Origin: Streptomyces sp. TSRI0107
Lineage (GTDB): Bacteria; Actinomycetota; Actinomycetes; Streptomycetales; Streptomycetaceae
DNA: 64,000 bases
Assembly (NCBI RefSeq): GCF_001905845.1
Contig: NZ_LIVZ01000002.1
Span: 620,001-684,000 of the forward strand
Direction: 5' to 3'
The translations under genes were made by a program, and so were the position numbers. Positions 44,034 to 52,216 of the stretch are shown in pieces. Numbering within the stretch: the stretch's first letter is position 1; each line of letters opens with the position of its first letter. Below the pieces are notes generated by a model, which was not told the origin of the DNA, searched no databases, and was given only the letters and a program-made list of their open reading frames with translations.

Positions 44034-44737
44034 CAGTGCCCCATTCCCAGTCCGCCGCTCACCGGCAGGACCGCGCCCGTGATGTACCGCGCCGACTCGT
44101 CCGCCAGGAACCGCACGGCGGCGGCGACCTCCTCGACCGTGCCGGGCCGGCCCAGCGGGGTGGACGCCATCAGCTCGGCCCGGCGCTCCTCGGTGATCGT
44201 GGCGGCCATGTCCGTCTCGATGACACCGGGGGCGATCACGTTGGCGGTGATGCCGCGCGGCCCCAGTTCCCGGGCCAGCGAGCGCGCCAGACCGATCAGG
44301 CCGGTCTTGGACGCGGTGTAGTTGGCCTGTCCGGGCGCGCCCGTCATGCCGACCGCGGAGGAGATGAACACCATCGTCCCGCGGCCCTGTCCGAGCATGC
44401 CGAGGGCGGCCCGCCGGGCCACCCGGAAGGAGCCCGCCAGGTTGGTCTCCAGCACCGACAGGAAGTCGTCGTCCGTCAGCGTGAGGGACAACCCGTCGCG
44501 GGTGATGCCCGCGTTGGCGACCAGCACCTCGACGGCGCCCTGCTGGGCCTCGACCGCCGTGAAGGCCTCCTCGACGGAACCGGCGTCCGTCACGTCGCAG
44601 CGCACCGCGAACAGGTCGCCCTCCGGGGGCTCGGAGCGATAGGTGACGGCCACCTTGTCCCCCGCGTCGGCGAAGGCGCGCGCCACGGCCAGGCCGATCC
44701 CTCTGTTCCCACCTGTCACCAGAACCGAACGACTCAC
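44033..44737 (-). CDS. fabG: FabG-like 3-oxoacyl-ACP reductase (SDR)
   Basis: This protein of 234 residues is a classical SDR: TGGNRGIG near residues 8-15, NAG, a Ser in ISSAVG, and YTASK as the catalytic Tyr-Lys pair, ending PVSGGLGMGH. It reduces 3-oxoacyl-ACP with NADPH. I chose GTG 44737 because GGAGAGGGAAG sits just upstream; a start further up would add a tail unlike the family. It lies 37 bases after FabF and shares one base with the esterase start. Together with FabH, FabF and the ACP it forms a nearly complete discrete fatty-acid-like set; no FabZ-type dehydratase is seen unless the hot-dog AfsA-like protein fills that role. Confidence 0.88.
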   Translation of the reverse strand: MSRSVLVTGGNRGIGLAVARAFADAGDKVAVTYRSEPPEGDLFAVRCDVTDAGSVEEAFTAVEAQQGAVEVLVANAGITRDGLSLTLTDDDFLSVLETNLAGSFRVARRAALGMLGQGRGTMVFISSAVGMTGAPGQANYTASKTGLIGLARSLARELGPRGITANVIAPGVIETDMAATITEERRAELMASTPLGRPGTVEEVAAAVRFLADESARYITGAVLPVSGGLGMGH

Positions 44738-44774
44738 TGCTTCCCTCTCCGTGTTCCTGCTCGGTGCCGCACGG

Positions 44775-46010
44775 TCAGCCACGGCCCATGATCAGCACGC
44801 CGTTCTGCCCGCCGAATCCGAACGAGTTGCTGGCGGCGACCTCCAGGGGCGCCTGCCGCGGCTCCTTCGCCACGACGTCCACCTCGATCTGCTGGTCCTG
44901 GCTGTCCAGGTTGGCGGTCGGCGGCACCACGCCGTGCTCCAGCGCGAGCACGGTGTACGCCGCCTCGATGGCGCCGGCCGCGCCGAGCGCGTGTCCGGTC
45001 ACGCCCTTGGTGGAGGTGACCAGCGGCCGCTCGCCCAGCACCCGGCGCAGCACGCGCGCCTCCGTCACGTCGTTGAGCGGGGTCGACGAGCCGTGCGCGT
45101 TGACATGGTCGATGTCACCGCCGCCGAGCCCGGCGTCGGCGAGGGCGGCGCGCAGCGCACGCTCGACTCCCTCGCCCTCCGGGTGCGGCGCCGACGGGTG
45201 GTGGGCGTCGGCGGAGGCGCCGTAGCCGAGGACCTTGGCCCGTACCCGGGCCCGGCGTGCGGTGGCGTCCTCCAGCCGCTCCAGCACCAGCACACCGGCG
45301 GCCTCGGCCACCACCATGCCGTCGCGCGCGGCGTCGAACGGGCGGGAGGCCGCGGCCGGTTCGCCGGTCCGCCGGGACAGCGCGCCCATCTGGGCGAGGC
45401 CCGCCATGGTCATCGTGGTGATCGGGGCGTCCGCGCCGCCGGCGATGACGATGTCGCAGGCCCCGGAGGCGAGCAGCTGGCGGGCGGTGCCGACGGCGGT
45501 CGGGCCGGAGGCGCACGCGGTCGCCGTGACCATGTTCGGGCCCTTGGCGCCGAGTTCGATCGCGACGTACGCCGCGATCATGTTGACCGGGGCCATCACC
45601 CACACGAGCGGTGAGATCCAGGCCGCGCCCTCCTCCAGCATCTTGCGGTGCTCGGCCTCCAGGCTGGCCATGCCGCCCATGGAGGTGCCCAGGACGACGC
45701 CGACGCGGGCGCCGTCCCAGGTCCCGGGGTCGAGTCCGGCGTCGCTCACCGCTTCGCGTGCCGCGACCAGGGCGAGCTGGGTGACCCGGTCGAGCTTCCA
45801 CAGCTTGCTCGGTTCGAAGTGCGCCTCGGGGTCGTAGGCGCCGGCCCGGCAGGAGATGTCCACCGGGAGTCCCTCGAGCTGGGGGTCCGTGGCCGCGGTG
45901 GACTCTCCGGAGAGCACCCGCTCCCAGTTCTGCCCGACCCCGAGCCCGGCCGGGGACACCAGTCCCAGGCCGGTGACGGCGATCTCCTGACGGGAGGTCG
46001 GGGCGCTCAC
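44775..46010 (-). CDS. fabF: FabF-type 3-oxoacyl-ACP synthase II
   Basis: This protein of 411 residues has the complete KAS II triad: Cys166 in TACASG, His306 in NAHGSST, and His340 in GVTGHALGAAGA. The C-terminal NSFGFGGQN loop is also present. It elongates acyl-ACP with malonyl-ACP. It starts at GTG 46010, overlapping the ACP stop by three bases (GTGA), so carrier and synthase are co-translated. Being a single KAS II without a chain-length-factor partner, it is fatty-acid-like rather than an aromatic minimal PKS. Its substrate is presumably the chain started by the neighbouring FabH on the neighbouring ACP. Confidence 0.92.
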   Translation of the reverse strand: MSAPTSRQEIAVTGLGLVSPAGLGVGQNWERVLSGESTAATDPQLEGLPVDISCRAGAYDPEAHFEPSKLWKLDRVTQLALVAAREAVSDAGLDPGTWDGARVGVVLGTSMGGMASLEAEHRKMLEEGAAWISPLVWVMAPVNMIAAYVAIELGAKGPNMVTATACASGPTAVGTARQLLASGACDIVIAGGADAPITTMTMAGLAQMGALSRRTGEPAAASRPFDAARDGMVVAEAAGVLVLERLEDATARRARVRAKVLGYGASADAHHPSAPHPEGEGVERALRAALADAGLGGGDIDHVNAHGSSTPLNDVTEARVLRRVLGERPLVTSTKGVTGHALGAAGAIEAAYTVLALEHGVVPPTANLDSQDQQIEVDVVAKEPRQAPLEVAASNSFGFGGQNGVLIMGRG

Positions 46011-46249
46011 TTGACCGCCGCCCCCTTGGACTCGATCAGCTCGACGATCTCGGTGAGCGTGTGGGCGGAGGTGATCTCGCCCGGCGCGAGCGGCACGCCC
46101 AGCGTCTTCTGCAGGGTCAGGGTGAGCTCGACGGTGACGAGCGAGTCGATGCCCAGGTCGTTCAGGCTGCCGCCGGCGGCGATCCGGGGGGTGGGGACGC
46201 CGTAACGGCTCGCCAGGATGCCGGTGATCTCTTCGGTGACCTTGCTCAT
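46007..46249 (-). CDS. Discrete acyl carrier protein
   Basis: This carrier protein of 80 residues has the phosphopantetheine site in LGIDSLVTVEL. Net charge is acidic, as expected for a carrier. GAGGAG precedes the ATG by about nine bases. It lies between FabH (79 bases upstream) and FabF (overlapping), so it most likely carries the acyl chain built by these two enzymes. It could also carry the beta-ketoacyl group used by the AfsA-like protein. Confidence 0.93.
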   Translation of the reverse strand: MSKVTEEITGILASRYGVPTPRIAAGGSLNDLGIDSLVTVELTLTLQKTLGVPLAPGEITSAHTLTEIVELIESKGAAVK

Positions 46250-46328
46250 GTCAGCAACTCCTCAGTCGGCTGTGTTCGGTGGATGGTCGGTGTGGTGCGG
46301 CGGCGGTGCCGGCGCGGTCGGGGGACGG

Positions 46329-47351
46329 TCAGGGCGCCGCGGGGGCCAGGCCGGGCCACTCGAAGGCTCCGGCGCCCCAGGTGGCGCCGCCGCCGTAGGC
46401 CGTGACCAGGACGCGGTCGCCCTTGGTCAGCTGCCCGGAGTCCACCGCGTCGGCGAGGGCGAGCGGGATGGAGGCGGCGGCGGTGTTGCCGACCCGGTCG
46501 ATGTTGGCCACCAGGCGCTCCGGGGGCAGGTCGAGCTGTTCGGCGACGGCGTGCAGGATCCGCAGGTTGGCCTGGTGGCCGACGACGGCGTCCAGGTCGG
46601 CCACGTCCCAGCCGACCCGGTCGAGCACGGCGCGGGAGGAGCCCGCCATCTTCAGCACGGCCTCCATGAAGACCTCGCGGCCGCTCATGCTGAAGTACCG
46701 GTCCTCGTCCGGCACGTCGGCGCCGTGCAGCGGCCGGGCGGAGCCTCCGGCGCGGACCGTGATCAGGTCCGCCCGCGTGCCGTCGCTGCCCAGGCGCAGA
46801 TCGAGCAGGGCACCGGGTTCGCCGCGCTCCCCGGCGCGCAGCAGGACGGCCCCGGCGCCGTCGCCGAAGACGGCGAGGGTGGTGCGGTCCTGCGGGTCGA
46901 GGATGGTGGAGAAGGTGTCGGCGGCCACCACCAGGACCTGTTCGGCGAGCCCCGACGCGATGTGTCCCTCTGCCGCGGCGAGCGCGTAGAGGAAGCCGGT
47001 GCAGACCGCGTTGACGTCGTAGGCGGGGATGCCGCCCAGTCCGAGCCGGGCCGCCACGTCGGGCGCGGTGGCCGGGCAGGGCCGGTCGGGTGTGGTGGTC
47101 GCGAGGATCAGCAGGTCGGCGCCGGCCGGCTGACCGCTGGTCAGGGCCGCCGACTCCAGGGCGCGCCGGCCCGCCTGCACCGCGAGGTCGCCGGTGGCCG
47201 TGCCGGGGTCGACGACGTGGCGCTGCCGGATGCCCGTGCGGGTCCGGATCCACTCGTCGGAGGTGTCGAGGCGGCGGGCGAGATCGTCGTTGGTCACCAC
47301 ACGCGGGGGCAGCGTGGCCCCCACGCCGGCGAGCACGGCTGCTCGGGTCAT
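46329..47351 (-). CDS. fabH: FabH-type 3-oxoacyl-ACP synthase III
   Basis: This protein of 340 residues has the full KAS III triad: Cys117 in NAVCTGF, His259 in GHQANLRI, and Asn289 in RVGNTAAAS. It is therefore competent to decarboxylate malonyl-ACP and start a chain from an acyl-CoA. Its ATG overlaps the stop of the FAD monooxygenase (ATGA), with AGGAGG upstream. In the cluster it probably begins the short acyl or beta-ketoacyl chain on the neighbouring ACP. It differs clearly from the other KAS III-like protein at 48949-50022, which has lost His and Asn. Confidence 0.92.
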   Translation of the reverse strand: MTRAAVLAGVGATLPPRVVTNDDLARRLDTSDEWIRTRTGIRQRHVVDPGTATGDLAVQAGRRALESAALTSGQPAGADLLILATTTPDRPCPATAPDVAARLGLGGIPAYDVNAVCTGFLYALAAAEGHIASGLAEQVLVVAADTFSTILDPQDRTTLAVFGDGAGAVLLRAGERGEPGALLDLRLGSDGTRADLITVRAGGSARPLHGADVPDEDRYFSMSGREVFMEAVLKMAGSSRAVLDRVGWDVADLDAVVGHQANLRILHAVAEQLDLPPERLVANIDRVGNTAAASIPLALADAVDSGQLTKGDRVLVTAYGGGATWGAGAFEWPGLAPAAP

Positions 47352-48952
47352 CGGGCGCCTCCTGTCGGTGTCGTGTCGTGCGCGTGGACTTGTTCTCCCT
47401 GCCGGGCGGCGGGCCGCACGCCCAGCGTGTACAGGGCCTGGGCGACCGCCTCCGGGTCGTCCGGGGGTACGGCGGCGGCGAGGTGGCCGTCCGGGCGGAC
47501 CACCACGGCCAGCGGCCGGCCGCCGAGGGCGGCGCGCAGCCGCCGGCGCACCACGGCGTCGGGTTCGGCGACCTGGGCCAGTCCGGCCAGTTCCTTGTGC
47601 AGACGCTCCTTGACGCGCTGCCAGTCGCCGCCCGAGCCGGCACGGCCGGGCCAGAGCAGGACGCTGGGCTCGTCACGGGCGAGGACGCGGCGGCCGTTGA
47701 CCGGGGCGAGCGGCAGCGGCACGCGCTCCCCGGGCCGGATGCCGGGCGCCAGGGACGGTCCGGAGGCCGGGCTGTCGTAGCTGACTCCGAGCTGGCTCAC
47801 CAGCGGGGTGATCCGGCGGCGGAGCAGTCCGGAGCGGTGGGCGAGGTGGAAGAGGCCGTCCCGCAGCAGGATGCGCTTCGGGGTGCGGGCCATGCCCCAC
47901 TTGGTCTGTGCGGTGGTGGTGCGGGCGACGTGGTGGGCGGCGGCCCGGCGCTCGCTGTCGTAGTGGTCGAGAACGACGTCGCGCAGGCTGCCGTCGACGA
48001 CTCCGGCGAGGCGCCAGGCGAGGTTGACGGCGTCCTGGATGCCGGTGTTCATGCCCTGGCCGCCGGCGGGGCTGGTGATGTGCGCGGCGTCGCCGGCCAG
48101 CAGGCAGCGGCCGGCCCGGAAGGTGGCGGCGATCCGGCAGCGGGCGCGGAACACGGCGCTCCACCGCAGTTCGCCCACGACGGCGTGTCCGGGGGCACGC
48201 TCGTCGACGGCCTGCTGGAAGACCTCCCGGCCGGGCGGGGCCGCGCCGGGTTCCTGGTGCGGCACGGTGATCGCCAGCCGCCACAGGCCCTCACCGAAGG
48301 GTCCGAGGGCGAGGCCGCCGTCCGGTGAGTAGCAGTAGTACGTCATATCGTCGTCCGGCGCGCCCTCGACGGGCGCGTCGGCGACCGCGAAGCTGACGTC
48401 GACGACGTCGCCCTCGAAGTCCACGCCGAGCAGTTCCCGGGTGGTGCTGTGGGCGCCGTCCGCGCCGACGAGCCAGTCGCTGCGGATGTGGTGGGCGGTG
48501 CCGTCGGCGTCCTCGAGGGTGCTGAGGACCGTGCCGTCGGGCGCCGTCCGGTCGAGGCCGGTGAGGCGCAGCCCGGACTCGATGGTGCCGCCCAGTTCGG
48601 CGAATCGTTCCCGCAGTACTTCCTCGACGGTGTTCTGCGAGATGACGAGGGCGAAGGGGTAGCGGGTCGGTGTCCCGTCCATGGGGACGTCGCCGATGCG
48701 GCGGCCCTGGGAGAAGTAGCCGACGCCGGACACCGGGTGGCCGCGGCCGGTCAGCCGCCGGGTCACGTCGATCCGGTCGAGCAGTTCCATGATCCTCGGC
48801 CACAGCACATTGGCCCGGGAGTGCCGGGTGAAGCGCCGCTCGGCGTCCACCAGGCGTACCCGCACACCGCGTTGCAGCAGTTCGCAGCCGGTCACCAGGC
48901 CGACGGGCCCGCCACCGACGATCAGCACGTCGCAGTCCGCGCGGTCACTCAT
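47348..48952 (-). CDS. Class A FAD-dependent monooxygenase
   Basis: This protein of 534 residues has the PHBH-type layout: VLIVGGGPVGLVTG as the dinucleotide-binding turn near residues 9-23, a DG motif in VGADGAHSTTRELLG, and a GD motif in LLAGDAAHITSPAGGQGMN. A C-terminal extension of about 150 residues resembles the thioredoxin-like tail of aromatic and polyketide hydroxylases. It uses NAD(P)H, FAD and O2 to hydroxylate, epoxidise or carry out Baeyer-Villiger-like oxidation. The substrate is unknown: either the macrolide or the acyl/butenolide unit. The start overlaps the stop of the preceding gene (ATGA) with AAGGAGGA upstream, so it belongs firmly to this operon. Confidence 0.9.
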   Translation of the reverse strand: MSDRADCDVLIVGGGPVGLVTGCELLQRGVRVRLVDAERRFTRHSRANVLWPRIMELLDRIDVTRRLTGRGHPVSGVGYFSQGRRIGDVPMDGTPTRYPFALVISQNTVEEVLRERFAELGGTIESGLRLTGLDRTAPDGTVLSTLEDADGTAHHIRSDWLVGADGAHSTTRELLGVDFEGDVVDVSFAVADAPVEGAPDDDMTYYCYSPDGGLALGPFGEGLWRLAITVPHQEPGAAPPGREVFQQAVDERAPGHAVVGELRWSAVFRARCRIAATFRAGRCLLAGDAAHITSPAGGQGMNTGIQDAVNLAWRLAGVVDGSLRDVVLDHYDSERRAAAHHVARTTTAQTKWGMARTPKRILLRDGLFHLAHRSGLLRRRITPLVSQLGVSYDSPASGPSLAPGIRPGERVPLPLAPVNGRRVLARDEPSVLLWPGRAGSGGDWQRVKERLHKELAGLAQVAEPDAVVRRRLRAALGGRPLAVVVRPDGHLAAAVPPDDPEAVAQALYTLGVRPAARQGEQVHAHDTTPTGGAR

Positions 48953-50022
48953 CGCTTGTCCTCCTTCGCTTCGTCCGCCGGCCGGGCGCGCTCGGCCGCG
49001 AGACGCGTGACCACCACACCGGAGTAGGCGAAGCCGGCGCCCGCGTTGAGCACCAGGCCGCTCTGCCCGGGGCTCAGCCGCCCGACGAGGTCGGCGACTC
49101 CCGCCAGGGCGTCGCCGGGGCCCAGGTGTCCGGTGAGGTGTCCCGTCGACACCGTCGGTGCCGCCGTCACCTCGGCGATCGCCGGCACCCAGGCGTGCCG
49201 GAGCGTCTTGCCGCCGAGGCGCGGCAGCACCACGCAGGCCAGTTCGTCCGCATCGGGTGCGATGCCTGCGTCGGCCAGGCAGTCCCGCACGACCGCCTGG
49301 ACCTTCTCGCGGGTGGTCTTGGTGAAGACGTCGAGGCCGTACCGGGTGAGATACGACTTCTTCGCGCGGCGGACGTCCACCCGCTGGTCGGGCCACAACG
49401 GGGCCGGACCGAAGGGGAGTTCGCCGCGGTGCATCAGCTCCAGCTCGGGAGCGGAGTGGGTGACGACGGCGCGCAGCCGGAACAGGTCGCGCTCCGGGTC
49501 CAGCGGGCCGACCAGCGCGGCGGTGGCGCTGTCGCCGTAGACCAGCGCGTAGTCGGCGGTCCACCGGTCGAAGGCGGGCGGCGCGAACCGGTCCGCGGTG
49601 GTCACCAGCACCCGGTCCACCGCGGGGTCCGCGGCGATCCGGGTCGCGGCGACCTCCAGCGCGGCGACTGCGCCGTTGCACACCTGCTGGACGCCGATGG
49701 GCTGGACCTGGTCGGCGCCGAGCGCGGCGGCCAGGTAGTGCGGGGCGGACCAGATGTCGTGCCCCTGGTGGTACATCCAGGAGTGGACCAGCAGACCGAG
49801 GCCTGCCGGCGGCCATCCGGCGTCGGCGAGGACGGTGCGGGCCGCGCGCAGCGCCATCTCCGGAGCCGCCTCGTGCGTGGCCACCGACACCTCCTCGTAG
49901 CCGAGGTCGTCGATGTCGCCCGCGTCGAGCCGGCCGTCCGCGACGGCCTGCCGGGCGGTCTCGCGGCCCGCGGGGAAGTACGCCTCCACCGCGGCGATGC
50001 CCAGTTCCGTGGCGAGCCGCAT
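48949..50022 (-). CDS. KAS III-like protein with altered active site (probable acyltransferase)
   Basis: This protein of 357 residues has a thiolase/KAS III fold with a conserved Cys115 in QVCNGAVAAL and a C-terminal NAGAGFAYSG. Aligned with the nearby FabH, the GHQANLR His falls on Pro in VLPRLGGKTLRH, and the GNT Asn falls on His in TGHLGPGDAL. Without those residues, malonyl decarboxylation is unlikely. KAS III homologues of the CerJ/ChlB3 kind have lost condensation and instead move acyl groups from carriers to sugars or other hydroxyls. I infer such a transfer role, perhaps attaching the acyl or butenolide unit to the polyketide. Its ATG comes one base after the HAD stop, and its stop overlaps the monooxygenase start. 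Confidence 0.8.
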   Translation of the reverse strand: MRLATELGIAAVEAYFPAGRETARQAVADGRLDAGDIDDLGYEEVSVATHEAAPEMALRAARTVLADAGWPPAGLGLLVHSWMYHQGHDIWSAPHYLAAALGADQVQPIGVQQVCNGAVAALEVAATRIAADPAVDRVLVTTADRFAPPAFDRWTADYALVYGDSATAALVGPLDPERDLFRLRAVVTHSAPELELMHRGELPFGPAPLWPDQRVDVRRAKKSYLTRYGLDVFTKTTREKVQAVVRDCLADAGIAPDADELACVVLPRLGGKTLRHAWVPAIAEVTAAPTVSTGHLTGHLGPGDALAGVADLVGRLSPGQSGLVLNAGAGFAYSGVVVTRLAAERARPADEAKEDKR

Positions 50023-50023
50023 C

Positions 50024-50707
50024 TCAGACTCCCGTGACGGCCGGGGCCAGCCGCGGTTCGAGCCACTGGATGGCCTGGCCGGCGTCCGTGAAGTGGACGG
50101 CCTGCCAGCCCGCGGCGCGGGCGCCGTCGCAGTTCTTCTCCAGGTCGTCGATCAGCACGCACTGCGCGGGGTCGACGCCCGCCCGCTCGGCGGCCAGCGC
50201 GAAGATGGCCGGCTCCGGCTTGCGGCAGCCCACCTCGAAGGACATCACCAGGTCGTCGAAGAGGCCGTCCGGCGGGACCATGCGGCGCCAGTGGGTGTCC
50301 CAGGCGGGTGGCATGTTGGACAGCAGGCCGACGAAGACGCCGCGGCCGTGCGCGGCCCGCAGCCAGCGCTCCCAGACCGGGTTGCCGCTGCGGCCCTCGA
50401 ACCAGCGGTCGGCGAACCCGGACAGGTCGGTGTGGACGCCGTACTCCGCCGCGAGCACCTCCTGGACCTCGACGACCCAGGCGTCCTCGGTGATGAGCGG
50501 CGTGTCCAGCGGGCCCATCGCGTCGGTGCCGTAGCGCTCGCCGACGCGCCGCATGGCGCCCTGGAACTGCTCGGGGGTCATGCCGTGCCGGGCGCAGAAC
50601 ACCGCGGTGTCGTCGGCCACCGGCGGGGTGAGCACCCCGCCGAAGTCCGTCCAGACGGCGGAGATGGTGCCCAGCGAGGGGCTGGTGGCCGTGCTGCCGT
50701 ACGTCAT
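50024..50707 (-). CDS. HAD-superfamily hydrolase (probable phosphatase)
   Basis: This protein of 227 residues has HAD motif I in WTDFGGVL, motif II in LLSNMP, the motif III Lys in CRKPEP, and motif IV in LIDDLEKN. The cap region sits between motifs I and II, as in HAD-IA proteins. It is most likely a phosphatase of a small organic phosphate. Its place right after the AfsA-like gene (ATGA overlap, AGGAGGA site) recalls methylenomycin-type and A-factor-type loci, where the condensation product of a beta-ketoacyl group with dihydroxyacetone phosphate must be dephosphorylated. That assignment is an inference from context. Confidence 0.8.
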   Translation of the reverse strand: MTYGSTATSPSLGTISAVWTDFGGVLTPPVADDTAVFCARHGMTPEQFQGAMRRVGERYGTDAMGPLDTPLITEDAWVVEVQEVLAAEYGVHTDLSGFADRWFEGRSGNPVWERWLRAAHGRGVFVGLLSNMPPAWDTHWRRMVPPDGLFDDLVMSFEVGCRKPEPAIFALAAERAGVDPAQCVLIDDLEKNCDGARAAGWQAVHFTDAGQAIQWLEPRLAPAVTGV

Positions 50708-51675
50708 GCGGTCCTCCTGGCGGCCTCGACGGGCGCGTACGTGATGCCGATGCGGGCGATGGTCTGGTCGTGCTGCCGTACCTCGACCGGCACCGTCCGG
50801 TCGGGGCCCGGCGCCGTGGGCTCCGCCCGCAGCAGGACGGGGGCGTCGAGCTCCGCGAACCGGGTGAAGGTGCCGGTGAACCCGGTCAGGGCGAGTCCGG
50901 CGGCGGCCGCCCGGGTGGCCTGGGCGTGCCGGGCGAAGCACAGCTGACGGGCCGCGTCGGTGAGGGTCAGCGCGGTGAAGTGGTCGTTGGCGTGGACGAA
51001 GAGCGTGGGGTGGCGCAGGGACACGGCGAGCCGCGCCCGGTCCCACGCCGGTTCCCCGGCGAGATCGGCGATGAGCACGTTCTCGGCACGTCCGCGGCCG
51101 ACGGCGGCGGCCTGCGCGGGCGACTCGGCGGGCGGGTCGGGCAGGTCGCTCGACCGGGGCGGCGGGGCGCCGCGCTGGAGGGTCCGCAGGGCCTGGTACT
51201 CCTCCGGGCCGGCGTACACGACTCCGATGACGACCTCGCCGATCTCCTCGCCGCGGGCGGAGAGGGCCATGCGCCAGCGCAGCGAGCGGACGGCGTCGGC
51301 GCGGTGCACGACGTCGTCCGCGCCGATCCGCAGCGTCAGCTCGGCGTCGCCGTCGGCGAGGACGTCCCACGCGGTGGCGTGGGCGCGGACGTCCCAGTCG
51401 GTGACGAGGAACGCCGCGTCGAGCGGCACCCCGAGGGCGGCGTGGGCGAGGTAGCTCCCCGCCTGCCGGCAGGCCTCCAGCAAGAGCAGCGGGTCGGCGT
51501 GGGAGGGCGCGTCCGGAAGGTCGTTGTAGTACGGGTGCCGGCTGGGCAGCCGGGCGGTTCCCACGAACTCGTACTCTCCGGTCTGCTCGGCGCCGGCCAG
51601 GAAGATCTCCGTCTCGGCACTTCGGTGCACCAGCGTTCCGATGTCGGCTGCTGCGAGCACCTTCCCTGCGGTCAT
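50704..51675 (-). CDS. AfsA-like gamma-butyrolactone synthase family protein
   Basis: This protein of 323 residues has two hot-dog repeats of the AfsA family. The first carries HRSAETEIFL, SRHPYYND and DPLLLLEACRQAGSYLAHAALGVP, with the conserved Glu-x-x-Arg. The second carries FVHANDHFTALTLTDAARQL, where the usual Glu is Asp. AfsA-type enzymes join a beta-ketoacyl group to dihydroxyacetone phosphate, giving butenolide phosphates for signals or for structural furan/butenolide units. The hot-dog fold also allows a dehydratase-like role for the discrete FabH/FabF/FabG set. It is the first gene of the minus operon, starting at ATG 51675 with GAGGGGGC upstream. A palindrome 44 bases further upstream looks like its operator. 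Confidence 0.85.
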   Translation of the reverse strand: MTAGKVLAAADIGTLVHRSAETEIFLAGAEQTGEYEFVGTARLPSRHPYYNDLPDAPSHADPLLLLEACRQAGSYLAHAALGVPLDAAFLVTDWDVRAHATAWDVLADGDAELTLRIGADDVVHRADAVRSLRWRMALSARGEEIGEVVIGVVYAGPEEYQALRTLQRGAPPPRSSDLPDPPAESPAQAAAVGRGRAENVLIADLAGEPAWDRARLAVSLRHPTLFVHANDHFTALTLTDAARQLCFARHAQATRAAAAGLALTGFTGTFTRFAELDAPVLLRAEPTAPGPDRTVPVEVRQHDQTIARIGITYAPVEAARRTA

Positions 51676-51718
51676 CTGAACTGCCCCCTCGCGGACCGGC
51701 TATGGACAACGCACTCGC

Positions 51719-51741
51719 ACAGCGACCACCGGGGTCGTTGT
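51719..51741. promoter_or_regulatory. 23-bp operator-like palindrome upstream of the AfsA-like gene
   Basis: ACAGCGACC (51719-51727) and GGTCGTTGT (51733-51741) are reverse complements at 8 of 9 positions around a 5-base centre. It lies 44 bases before the AfsA-like start codon. The size and ACAnCGACC-type arms fit a TetR-family or butyrolactone-receptor operator. Confidence 0.5.
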
Positions 51742-52058
51742 CAGCGCGGTGAACTCATGCTCGCAGTCGGCGTGCAAGGGGCACTCAAGCCGCGAACAAG
51801 GCGGCCCGGCGCCGCCGTGAGCACGGCGCGGACCGGGGTTCCGCCGCTCCGGACGCGCCGCCGGGACGCAAGGATCCGGCCATACGGGCCGCCACCGGCC
51901 CTCCCCCGGGTGTCACCGGGGCGAGCGGGCGCACGGGGCGCGGAACGGCGCAATCCGCGGCTGGTGTCGCCCGGGGGCCGTCGATGCGGCGAACACCGGA
52001 AACAATCCGTTCACACCCGGCGATGAGTTCCGGCCAAAAATCGGCAGTTCGGTGTAAC

Positions 52059-52080
52059 GATACAAACGACCGAGTTGTCG
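52059..52080. promoter_or_regulatory. ARE-like element near the AfsR-like SARP gene
   Basis: The 22-base stretch beginning GATACAAACGACCG and ending GTTGTCG resembles known autoregulatory elements (ACAAAC, then GACCG, then a TTGT half). Its internal symmetry is only partial. It lies about 137 bases before the SARP start. Confidence 0.3.
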
Positions 52081-52216
52081 CCGCCCGGCCAACGCGATTG
52101 ACAAAGTCATATGAAAATGTGACGCAGCTCATACCCCCGCTTTGATTGCGCTCGTCACAATGTTTGCTGGCGCTACGGCCGGCCGGCCGGGCCCAGCAAG
52201 TGTTAGGGGGATCCAC

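Larger units (their letters stand above)
51676..52216. promoter_or_regulatory. Large divergent control region between the AfsA-like operon and the AfsR-like SARP
   Basis: This region has 541 bases and no credible gene. The half near the SARP (about 52000-52150) is markedly AT-richer than the rest of the window (for example CATATGAAAATG). It holds two dyads that resemble binding sites of butyrolactone receptors (51719-51741 and 52059-52080). A TTGACA lies at 52098-52103, but no good -10 follows at 16-18 bases. Confidence 0.7.

Noticed and set aside
52098..52126. TTGACA as a -35 box for the large SARP
   Set aside because: The hexamer is perfect, but at 16-18 bases downstream there is no acceptable -10 sequence, so a promoter cannot be claimed.
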